A DNA stretch of 7,774 nt from assembly GCA_964293585.1 (NCBI GenBank), contig CAXYYS010000083.1, forward strand, positions 1 to 7,774, written 5' to 3'. Shown one piece after another: positions 1 to 4,575 of the stretch (its first letter is position 1; each line of letters begins with the position of its first letter). Source of the stretch: JAKVKY01 sp964293585 (GTDB lineage Bacteria > Bacillota > Negativicutes > Acidaminococcales > Acidaminococcaceae). The position numbers and the translations under genes were made by a program. Under the pieces are notes generated by a model. The model worked only from the letters and a program-made list of their open reading frames with translations. It was not told the DNA's origin and did no database searches.

Positions 1-12
1 GTTGCATTTTCT

Positions 13-25
13 GTGCAGCGCCTTT
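13..25 (+). terminator. Right arm of a GGCGCTG-family terminator, cut by the window edge
   Basis: GTGCAGCGCC followed by TTTG matches the right arm and tail of the hairpin family seen complete at 748, 1495, 2347 and 6659. The left arm would lie before base 1, so this is only a partial match. It would end a gene upstream of the window. Confidence 0.4.
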
Positions 26-63
26 GTTGTCGCCGCGCAAACGACCAGGTTGTCCAGGCAATT

Positions 64-72
64 TGCTATAAT
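64..72 (+). promoter_or_regulatory. Extended -10 promoter of the 138-488 gene
   Basis: TGCTATAAT is a perfect extended -10 (TGn plus TATAAT). No good -35 is found at 16-18 bp. A TTGTCC at 50-55 is only 11 bp upstream of the TATAAT, too close for a normal sigma-A -35. Transcription would start near base 79, about 60 bp before the ATG at 138. Confidence 0.55.
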
Positions 73-137
73 TAAGATGTCAGGAAATGTGTTTTATGAT
101 CTTCATTAAGCAGGCTGAAACAGCCAGGGAGGCGCGC

Positions 138-488
138 ATGGTTACACAAAAGACATGGCAGGATGTACCCTCGATCCCGGTGACCCGGGAACAGATCCAG
201 GAAGCCCGGCGCATCGTGGATGAGAATTTTCCGCGGGGAGGCATGATGGGCGGTTACATGGACCCTCAGGACGAGGCGGACACAGTGAGCCTGATGTATG
301 CCGTGCGCAAGTACGGGTACTGCATGGGCGGCGGCGTGAACATGTTCTTCAGTTACGAGAATTTTATGCTGGCCAAGGTGGTGGCCGGCGGCGATAACGC
401 CAAGGTTACCGCGGAGTTCGTTATCGGCGTGCTCAAGTGGATGCAGGAACACGGACGTTCCCGTGGCGCCGGACCTATCGAGAGGTGA
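138..488 (+). CDS. Unrecognised 116-aa soluble protein
   Basis: I do not recognise this protein. The start at 138 is chosen because AGGGAGG (126-132) lies 5 nt upstream; the frame is also open back to 87, but no ribosome site supports that start. The protein begins MVTQKTWQ, has a charged helix around residues 17-29, then a glycine/methionine-rich turn (GGMMGGYMDP, 34-43). An alternating segment follows with GYCMGGGVNMFF (60-71) and a single cysteine at 62. An amphipathic helix ends in VLKWMQEHGR (98-107). There is no signal peptide, membrane span or paired-cysteine metal site. It has its own extended -10 promoter and a hairpin behind it, so it is probably monocistronic. Coding is supported by the promoter, ribosome site and terminator order; the function is unknown. 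Confidence 0.75.
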   Translation: MVTQKTWQDVPSIPVTREQIQEARRIVDENFPRGGMMGGYMDPQDEADTVSLMYAVRKYGYCMGGGVNMFFSYENFMLAKVVAGGDNAKVTAEFVIGVLKWMQEHGRSRGAGPIER

Positions 489-538
489 AAGAGTTAAATA
501 GGTGTTCAAGGATGCAAACTATATTTTAGAAACAATAA

Positions 539-558
539 GCTGGTTCTTAGGAGCCAGC
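539..558 (+). terminator. Hairpin after the 138-488 gene, possible weak terminator
   Basis: GCTGGTTC (539-546) pairs with GAGCCAGC (551-558) over a TTAG loop: 8 bp including one G-U. The following bases (GTATTTGTTA) are only mildly T-rich, so termination would be weak. It lies 50 bp after the stop codon. Confidence 0.4.
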
Positions 559-586
559 GTATTTGTTAAACAGGGCGGACCAGATA

Positions 587-595
587 TGTTATACT
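587..595 (+). promoter_or_regulatory. Extended -10 promoter before the phosphoesterase stub
   Basis: TGTTATACT is an extended -10 (TG 587-588, TATACT 590-595). A weak -35, TTAAAC (566-571), sits 18 bp upstream. The ATG of the truncated phosphoesterase follows at 621, so the original gene's promoter seems to have survived the loss of its body. Confidence 0.45.
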
Positions 596-732
596 ATCCG
601 TATAGGAAGTGACAGCCATCATGATTTACATCACAGGTGATATCCACGGAAACCCCGGAAGGGAGAATAACCAAGCTGTTCAGCCGCAAAAAATAAATGG
701 CGGTTGCCAAACTTTTTGTTTGCAAAAACTGT

Positions 733-777
733 CAGGCAAAGAAATAAGGCGCTGTATCTTGTGGATACAACGCCTTT
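733..777. repeat. 45-bp direct repeat, copy 1 (left of hicAB)
   Basis: Bases 733-777 are identical over 45 bp to 1480-1524. The repeat begins CAGGCAAAGAAATAA and contains the whole hairpin of the terminator family. The two copies bracket the hicA/hicB pair exactly, one behind hicB and one upstream of the hicA promoter. Confidence 0.9.
748..777 (-). terminator. GGCGYTGTAYC-family hairpin, copy 1, behind hicB
   Basis: GGCGCTGTATC (748-758) and GATACAACGCC (764-774) form an 11-bp stem over a 5-nt loop. Read as plus-strand RNA it has one C-A mismatch. Read as minus-strand RNA that position becomes a U-G pair, and the tail is CCTTATTTC. It therefore suits the minus-strand hicB, which ends 31 bp away, though the plus strand also has TTT after the stem. 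Confidence 0.7.
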
Positions 778-807
778 GATATTTTGAGAGGCCGTTAAAT
801 TTTACCG

Positions 808-1209
808 TTACTTATGGTCTTCGTTCACCATCAGTTCCTGCTTCAAAGCTTCTTGCAGGATGTGGGAATAATTCACGTGTTTCTCATCGGCCAGATTATT
901 TAACCATGCCGGTAAGGTAAGACTTTTGCGTACTGCATGGGTATCCCATTTTTGGGCATAAGCCAGAGGACTAAAAGGAATCAAAACCACTCTGTCTTTG
1001 TTTTGTAATTTAATATTTTCCAGCCGGGTTGGTTCAGGATATTGTGCTGGTTTCTTGTCTTCTAAATATAAACCCATGGCGTCAAAGGCCATTTCCGAAG
1101 CCTCGCTCATGGTATCGCCCTGGGTAAAGCAGCCGGGAAAATCCGGAAAGCTCACAGAATAACCCTCATCTTCCGGATGAAAGACTGCCGGATAAAAATA
1201 TTTCTTCAT
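808..1209 (-). CDS. hicB: HicB-family antitoxin
   Basis: This 133-aa protein is the antitoxin of a HicAB pair; HicB proteins bind and block HicA and repress their own operon. The N-terminal half is the degenerate RNase H-like HicB fold: YFYPAVFHPEDEGYSVSFP runs into DFPGCFTQGDT (23-33), the family signature, then the SEASEMAFDAM helix. The C-terminal part (about 92-126: VRKSLTLPAWLNNLADE, then a helix ending EALKQEL) looks like a ribbon-helix-helix DNA-binding domain, the form that can bind the operon's own operator. The ATG at 1209 has GGAGGTGA (1214-1221) 4 nt upstream, and this ribosome site contains the TGA stop of hicA, so the two genes are translationally coupled. Length and domain order fit an intact antitoxin. 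Confidence 0.93.
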   Translation of the reverse strand: MKKYFYPAVFHPEDEGYSVSFPDFPGCFTQGDTMSEASEMAFDAMGLYLEDKKPAQYPEPTRLENIKLQNKDRVVLIPFSPLAYAQKWDTHAVRKSLTLPAWLNNLADEKHVNYSHILQEALKQELMVNEDHK

Positions 1210-1213
1210 AACT

Positions 1214-1420
1214 TCACCTCCGCCGGGGATTTTTTAACCCGGCTTGTTTCAGTAACTTCTGCTCCAGACCTTTTTTCAATTCCTTGACATGATAAGGAAC
1301 TATTACTGTCATTCCGGTCTTTTTATTGTAATATTTTCGATGCGAACCGTTATTGCTGGGAATATATGCAAACCCATTTTTCTCCAAAAGATGAATCATT
1401 TCTTTAGGGGTCAGTGGCAT
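1214..1420 (-). CDS. hicA: HicA-family mRNA-interferase toxin
   Basis: This 68-aa protein is a HicA toxin, a small double-stranded-RNA-binding-fold ribonuclease that cleaves mRNA and blocks translation when free of HicB. The layout is the usual one: an N-terminal helix TPKEMIHLLEKNGF (4-17), then NNGSHRKYYN, in which His27 in the GSHR motif is the expected catalytic residue, then VIVPYH (beta strand), then a basic helix LKKGLEQKLLKQAGL. Full length for the family, no lesions. The ATG at 1420 has AAGAGGTGA (1425-1433) a few bases upstream. It is first in the operon; its stop lies inside the hicB ribosome site. It is driven by the promoter at 1441-1469, with a palindromic operator for the HicAB complex. 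Confidence 0.93.
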   Translation of the reverse strand: MPLTPKEMIHLLEKNGFAYIPSNNGSHRKYYNKKTGMTVIVPYHVKELKKGLEQKLLKQAGLKNPRRR

Positions 1421-1440
1421 GTTCTCACCTCTTCAATATT

Positions 1441-1469
1441 ATTATAATACGTATTATACGCATTGTAAA
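1441..1469 (-). promoter_or_regulatory. hicAB promoter (TTTACA, 17 bp, TATAAT)
   Basis: On the minus strand, TTTACA (complement at 1464-1469) is followed after exactly 17 bp by a perfect TATAAT (complement at 1441-1446). The hicA ATG is at 1420, so the leader is very short, about 15 nt, just enough for the ribosome site. It is the best consensus promoter in the window. Confidence 0.8.
1443..1458. promoter_or_regulatory. Palindromic operator in the hicAB promoter
   Basis: TATAATACGTATTATA is a perfect 16-bp palindrome covering the promoter spacer and overlapping the -10. It sits where the HicB ribbon-helix-helix domain would be expected to repress its own operon. The palindrome is seen; the binding protein is inferred. 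Confidence 0.65.
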
Positions 1470-1479
1470 GCTTAGGAAG

Positions 1480-1524
1480 CAGGCAAAGAAATAAGGCGCT
1501 GTATCTTGTGGATACAACGCCTTT
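1480..1524. repeat. 45-bp direct repeat, copy 2 (right of hicAB)
   Basis: Identical over 45 bp to 733-777. It lies between the hicAB promoter and the 3' end of the 1553-2170 phosphoesterase. The flanking sequences on either side of the two copies are not closely alike, so the repeat itself is the unit that is shared. Confidence 0.9.
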
Positions 1525-1525
1525 T
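1495..1525 (-). terminator. GGCGYTGTAYC-family hairpin, copy 2, behind the phosphoesterase
   Basis: Stem 1495-1505 with 1511-1521, loop of 5 nt, TTTT after it on the plus strand and CCTTATTTCTTT on the minus strand. As in copy 1, the minus-strand RNA has a fully paired stem with one U-G, so it fits as the terminator of the minus-strand gene ending at 1553. Confidence 0.7.
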
Positions 1526-1552
1526 CTTGTAATGACCGCTACCTGACCTGTT

Positions 1553-2170
1553 TTACTCCGGCGGCAGGATATGCGTCTGGGGAGTGCCCACCCGGTCCCG
1601 CTCCCGTACTTCGGGCAGGGGATCAGGTCCGATGTCCTTCAGCTGGTTCAGGGTCGGTACCTGACCGTAAGCCTTGAACAAGTCGGACCAGCTGCGCAGC
1701 GTCCGCAGCAGCTCCTCTCCTACTAAGAGGGGCGCATACCCCTGGGTTTCCAGGGCCAGCGGTACAAAGAGCTGGGCATCGCTATCCCGGTACAGGTCGT
1801 GTTGATGGCCGTGGATGTTCAGGTCATAAGTGTGACCGTAGTGGGGATGGTGGGAGAGCAGAATCTGCAGCCCGTTCAGGCGCAGCACGGTCTCTTCGCA
1901 GACGAAGCTGAACCCGGCCTGATAATAAAGACCGTAGTCCTTCTTATCATGGTTGCCCCGGACCAGGATCTTGTTCCCGGGCAGGTGCTTAACCTTGGCC
2001 AGCATCTCGTCGCCCCAGGCCACGTCACCCAGGTGGATGATGGTGTCGGTGTTGGCCACCATCTTGCGCCAGTTATCCATGATAAGGCGGGTAAAATTTT
2101 GCGGCCGGCCGCACAGATGGACCATGTTGTTATGGCCAAAGTGCGTGTCGGTGATTAACCACAGTGCCAT
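1553..2170 (-). CDS. Calcineurin-like metallophosphoesterase
   Basis: This 205-aa protein is a cytoplasmic metal-dependent phosphoesterase. All the metal-site motifs of the family are present and in order: DTHFGH (8-13), GD (48-49) followed by VAWGD, GNHD (72-75), the SHHP motif (106-109) and GHQH (121-124). Together these hold a two-metal centre that hydrolyses phosphate esters, but the substrate cannot be read from the sequence. The C-terminal tail after about residue 160 is charged and proline-rich and looks specific to this protein. I start it at 2170 because GGAGGTG lies 5 nt upstream there; the frame is open further upstream to 2236 without a ribosome site. It is a different member of the family from the stub at 621-779. 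It ends at hairpin copy 2 and is probably transcribed alone. Confidence 0.9.
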   Translation of the reverse strand: MALWLITDTHFGHNNMVHLCGRPQNFTRLIMDNWRKMVANTDTIIHLGDVAWGDEMLAKVKHLPGNKILVRGNHDKKDYGLYYQAGFSFVCEETVLRLNGLQILLSHHPHYGHTYDLNIHGHQHDLYRDSDAQLFVPLALETQGYAPLLVGEELLRTLRSWSDLFKAYGQVPTLNQLKDIGPDPLPEVRERDRVGTPQTHILPPE

Positions 2171-2248
2171 GTTGGCACCTCCTTTCTTAAGTCTTGCTGA
2201 CAAACACAGGATAACCCTTAAAGCCTCATCTGGCAATTTTTAAGCCAA

Positions 2249-2277
2249 ATTTCATTTTCCTGCATGTTTAATGCCAA
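2249..2277 (-). promoter_or_regulatory. Candidate promoter of the 1553-2170 phosphoesterase
   Basis: On the minus strand TTGGCA (complement at 2272-2277) is followed after 17 bp by TGAAAT (complement at 2249-2254). The -35 matches in 5 of 6 positions and the -10 in 4 of 6. A short inverted repeat, TGGC/GCCA (2231-2247), lies just downstream. Confidence 0.35.
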
Positions 2278-2343
2278 AGGCTGCACAAAAAGTAGTGGCA
2301 ACTAAGAGGGGGAAAGAGAAAAATATCTGGAACGTTTAAAGTT

Positions 2344-2376
2344 AAAGGCGTTGTACCTGACGGTACAGCGCCTTTT
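2344..2376. terminator. GGCGYTGTAYC-family hairpin, copy 3, behind the XRE gene
   Basis: GGCGTTGTACC (2347-2357) and GGTACAGCGCC (2362-2372) pair over a TGAC loop, with AAA before and TTTT after, so it can act in both directions. Plus-strand RNA is fully paired with one U-G; minus-strand RNA has a C-A mismatch. The only gene that ends into it is the minus-strand gene at 2411, so it is probably that gene's terminator. Confidence 0.7.
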
Positions 2377-2410
2377 GGTGTCTGCCAACTATTTTGTCTA
2401 TCCTTTTTTT

Positions 2411-3682
2411 CTACCTATCTATGTCGTCCTTTTTAGTTTTTTGTTTCCGAGTCCTGCCAGTCTGCCTGGTTGTCTCAGCCGGCTTTTCCTTTTGGGCAGC
2501 TTCCTGCTGTTCCTGTTTTGCCGTGTCTTTAGCAATTTGTTCCATTTTTAATTTCATAGCTTCGCATATAATCAATAGTTCCATTTGCTTGAAGGGCGTG
2601 GCTACGCTGTGGTAGTCATTGTAGTTTTCGAAAAATCTGTCACAGTTGATGTAACGAGTATCTTTCCCGGTGGCTATATCGGTGATATCGTGCATCTGCA
2701 GCAGGGTATTGTCGTCTATTTTTATCAGATAGTCTAAAAAGAGTACCCGCAGGCGCAGGAACTGTTCTTTGAAGTCCTGAAATTTTTCTCTGAACTTGTC
2801 GTAATCCAAATCCAGAAGATAAGCTACGTAGGCTTCCAGACCCGGACAGCGTATTTTCGGGATGTAGAGGTATAAGATTCTCTGGTACAAGTCCAAAAAA
2901 TCCTTGGTGTTCAGGCTGTCCGGCAAACAGAGGGCATAGTGGCTCAGATCATACGCGTTCAGAAAATCCTGGGTCCGGCTGTCTTTTTTGATGGGATTGA
3001 GGCCGGTAAAATAGACAAAGCAGAGTGCGGTGAACAGGTTGCACCTTTCCCCATTATTATTGATGGCAAGCTGTTCCGGTTTAAATTTTTCCCTAAATTG
3101 CTTGAGGCTGAAGTCTTTGAGGCTCAGGCTGATGCTCCATAGCAATATCTGTCCCAGGTCGCTGTCCGGTTTAAATTTGAGTTTGTCTCGTTGCTGTTGC
3201 AGCAGTCTGTCAATGCTACGGTCCAGTTTTTGCTGGCGGCGCTGGTTGATCTGATCCAGTTCCTGCTGCCAGTCCTCATCTGCCTGTTGCACCAGGGTCT
3301 GCCAGTCCTTACCGGTCACACGGTAGAGTTTGCCGCTGGTGCTGGCAACGATCAGGTCCTGTTCGGGGGTCTTATAACGAGGAGCCTCTCCGGGCTGCAG
3401 GTGGTCCAGGAGTAATTTCCATACATCCGCCTGCTCTGGTTCTACCTGGACCCCCAGCAGGGTATCGGTGGAGACGTCCAGCAGTTTGGCCATGTAGGTC
3501 AGGACCAGGTAACGTGGCTCCCGCTGGCCCTTTTCATAAGTGCTGTAAGTGTTGTAGGCAATGGTTTCCCTGTCATGACCATCCTCAATCAGCAGTTTAT
3601 TCAACGTATCTACAAAGCTCTTAGCGGTTTTAAAGGCGGGGTTGTGTACCCGCAGCGTTTTTAATTGTTCGGCAAAGTTCAT
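2411..3682 (-). CDS. XRE-type helix-turn-helix protein with a large unrecognised C-terminal part
   Basis: This 423-aa protein begins with a Cro/C1-like DNA-binding domain (about 1-77). The second half is classic: YSTYEKGQREPRYLVLTYMAKLLDVSTD, then TLLG. The first half is longer than usual, with extra residues between the LKTLR opening and the recognition segment. Residues 130-175 are rich in Gln, Arg and Asp and likely form a coiled coil (QQELDQINQRRQQKLDRSI). Residues 175-385 are a mostly helical domain I do not recognise. The tail from about 388 is Lys/Gln/Thr-rich and probably disordered, ending TKKDDIDR. The ATG at 3682 has AAGGAGGA (3687-3694) 4 nt upstream. It is divergent from clpP, with palindromes between them, so it probably represses its own promoter and perhaps clpPX. 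It has no protease or ligand domain that I can name. Confidence 0.82.
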   Translation of the reverse strand: MNFAEQLKTLRVHNPAFKTAKSFVDTLNKLLIEDGHDRETIAYNTYSTYEKGQREPRYLVLTYMAKLLDVSTDTLLGVQVEPEQADVWKLLLDHLQPGEAPRYKTPEQDLIVASTSGKLYRVTGKDWQTLVQQADEDWQQELDQINQRRQQKLDRSIDRLLQQQRDKLKFKPDSDLGQILLWSISLSLKDFSLKQFREKFKPEQLAINNNGERCNLFTALCFVYFTGLNPIKKDSRTQDFLNAYDLSHYALCLPDSLNTKDFLDLYQRILYLYIPKIRCPGLEAYVAYLLDLDYDKFREKFQDFKEQFLRLRVLFLDYLIKIDDNTLLQMHDITDIATGKDTRYINCDRFFENYNDYHSVATPFKQMELLIICEAMKLKMEQIAKDTAKQEQQEAAQKEKPAETTRQTGRTRKQKTKKDDIDR

Positions 3683-3693
3683 GGTTTCCTCCT

Positions 3694-3721
3694 TACCGCT
3701 CTTTGAGGGCGGTATTTTTTT
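3694..3721 (+). terminator. Plus-strand intrinsic terminator within the XRE gene leader
   Basis: TACCGC (3694-3699) pairs with GCGGTA (3709-3714), extended inward by three more pairs to a tight loop, then seven T (3715-3721). On the plus strand this is a complete intrinsic terminator that would stop transcripts running antisense through the XRE gene before clpP. On the minus strand the same bases form a leader hairpin directly beside the XRE gene's AAGGAGGA ribosome site. Confidence 0.65.
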
Positions 3722-3732
3722 GCGGTGCCAAA

Positions 3733-3764
3733 TTTCGTGAAAAGCTTATCACGAAACGTGAAAA
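3733..3764. promoter_or_regulatory. Operator-like 24-bp palindrome with an extra half-site, between the XRE gene and clpP
   Basis: TTTCGTGA (3733-3740) and TCACGAAA (3749-3756) are perfect inverted repeats centred on AAGCTT, giving a 24-bp palindrome with one mismatched pair. A third half-site, AAACGTGAAAA (3754-3764), repeats CGTGAAAA 21 bp (two helical turns) after its first occurrence. The palindrome covers the likely -10 of the XRE gene, so autoregulation by that protein is the natural inference. Confidence 0.65.
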
Positions 3765-3771
3765 AAGGCAA
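3743..3771 (-). promoter_or_regulatory. Candidate promoter of the XRE gene
   Basis: On the minus strand TTGCCT (complement at 3766-3771) is followed after 17 bp by TAAGCT (complement at 3743-3748), the latter preceded by TG to give an extended -10. The -10 is weak by itself and lies at the centre of the 24-bp palindrome. Confidence 0.4.
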
Positions 3772-3786
3772 GTTTTTCCGTTAAAA

Positions 3787-3815
3787 TTGCAGAATAGGAC
3801 TGTTTGGTTTATCCT
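3787..3815 (+). promoter_or_regulatory. Candidate clpP promoter
   Basis: TTGCAG (3787-3792), 17 bp, TATCCT (3810-3815). Both boxes are mediocre, and no better pair was found in the 110 bp before clpP. The operator palindrome ends 23 bp upstream of this -35, a position from which either repression or activation is possible. Confidence 0.3.
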
Positions 3816-3872
3816 AAGCATGTCAGCAAAAAAGTGTTAACAGTTGCCGCAAGGCAGAAAGGAAAATTTCTT

Positions 3873-4460
3873 ATGAATATGATTCCCGAAATCATCGAAC
3901 AAACCAGAAACGGGGAACAGGGCTACGGCCTCTTCACCCGTCTTTTAAAGGACCGCATCATTTTCGTCACCGGCGTTATTGAAAGCTACATGGCGGATGT
4001 GGTGGTGGCCCAGCTCCTGTACCTGGAGGCGCAGGACCCGGACCAGGATATCTGCATGTACATTAACAGCCCGGGGGGCAGCGTCACGGCGGGCATGGCG
4101 ATTTACGATACCATGCAGTACATTAAACCGGCGGTGACCACCATCTGCCTGGGCATGGCAGCCAGCATGGCGGCAATCCTGCTTTTGGCCGGAGCCAAGG
4201 GCAAGCGGTACGCCCTGCCCTACGCCCGGGTCATGATCCACCAGCCTTTGGGCGGGGTGGAAGGCCAGGCTACGGACATTGAGATTCACGCCCGGGAGAT
4301 CCTGCGGGTGCGGGAGGACATGCTGACCATCATGGTTAAGCATACCGGCCAGGACCGGGAACGCCTGGCGGCAGATACCAACCGCGACCGCTTCCTGACC
4401 AGCGCCGAAGCCAAAGAGTACGGCATCATCGATGCGGTGCTGGACCGGCAGCCGGCCTAA
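3873..4460 (+). CDS. clpP: ClpP serine protease subunit
   Basis: This 195-aa protein is the proteolytic subunit that forms a double seven-membered ring and degrades proteins fed by a Clp ATPase. The catalytic triad is complete and at the usual numbering: Ser98 in GMAASMAA, His123 in MIHQPLGG and Asp172 in TNRDRF. The oxyanion segment NSPGGSV (65-71) is also intact. The N-terminus (MNMIPEIIEQT) is the standard axial-loop sequence with no long propeptide. It differs from housekeeping ClpP at GEQGYGLFTRL, where most have GERAYDIYSRL, and in the tail TNRDRFLTSAEA, suggesting an accessory paralogue. The ATG at 3873 has AAAGGA 9 nt upstream; 3879 is an alternative ATG. It is followed 115 bp later by its likely partner ATPase. 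Confidence 0.95.
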   Translation: MNMIPEIIEQTRNGEQGYGLFTRLLKDRIIFVTGVIESYMADVVVAQLLYLEAQDPDQDICMYINSPGGSVTAGMAIYDTMQYIKPAVTTICLGMAASMAAILLLAGAKGKRYALPYARVMIHQPLGGVEGQATDIEIHAREILRVREDMLTIMVKHTGQDRERLAADTNRDRFLTSAEAKEYGIIDAVLDRQPA

Positions 4461-4472
4461 GTTTAAACGCCA

Positions 4473-4536
4473 GGTACGAGGCGCCTTTGCCGTACCAGAA
4501 TGGAGTGCCGGCCGCAAACAGATCTTGCGGTTCCGG
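4473..4536 (+). other. Two tandem hairpins in the clpP-clpX gap
   Basis: The 115-bp gap holds GGTACG (4473-4478) pairing with CGTACC (4491-4496). A larger stem follows: CCGGCCGCAA (4508-4517) pairs with TTGCGG (4525-4530) and CCGG (4533-4536), with a 2-nt bulge. Neither is followed by a T run, so they are not plain terminators. They may mark mRNA processing or partial attenuation between clpP and clpX. Confidence 0.5.
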
Positions 4537-4575
4537 TATCCAACCTTACATTTAGTGAAACGAAGGAGGTTTCCT

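Larger units (their letters stand above)
621..779 (+). pseudogene. 5' stub of a metallophosphoesterase gene, internally deleted
   Basis: The reading frame opens MIYITGDIHGNPGR, a typical start of calcineurin-like phosphoesterases in which the GDIHG aspartate and histidine bind metal. After about 14 residues the likeness ends, with no GNH or GHxH motif. The frame then runs for a total of 52 codons straight through the hairpin at 748-774 to a TGA at 777-779, which is not how a real gene ends. In another frame, 664-696 reads RITKLFSRKK then stop, which could be the surviving C-terminal tail of the same gene; that part is inference. A promoter lies upstream (587-595), but only a weak purine run (AGGAAG, 604-609) serves as a ribosome site. 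A functional 52-aa peptide is possible but unlikely. Confidence 0.5.

Noticed and set aside
72..509. 145-aa open frame on the minus strand opposite the first gene
   Set aside because: It mirrors the 138-488 gene, has no ribosome site and no promoter, and its histidine-rich composition is typical of an antisense shadow.
733..1524. Insertion sequence or transposon flanked by the 45-bp repeats
   Set aside because: The enclosed genes are HicA and HicB only; there is no transposase, the repeats are direct, and no target-site duplication is evident.
2351..2615. Short hydrophobic plus-strand frames resembling membrane peptides
   Set aside because: They begin inside terminator copy 3 and lie opposite the Lys/Gln-rich tail of the XRE gene, whose antisense naturally reads as Phe/Leu/Ser-rich.
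4432..4575. Longer ClpX N-terminus read in frame from inside clpP
   Set aside because: It overlaps clpP, crosses two hairpins, contains no zinc-domain cysteines and lacks a ribosome site, whereas 4576 has AAGGAGGT.
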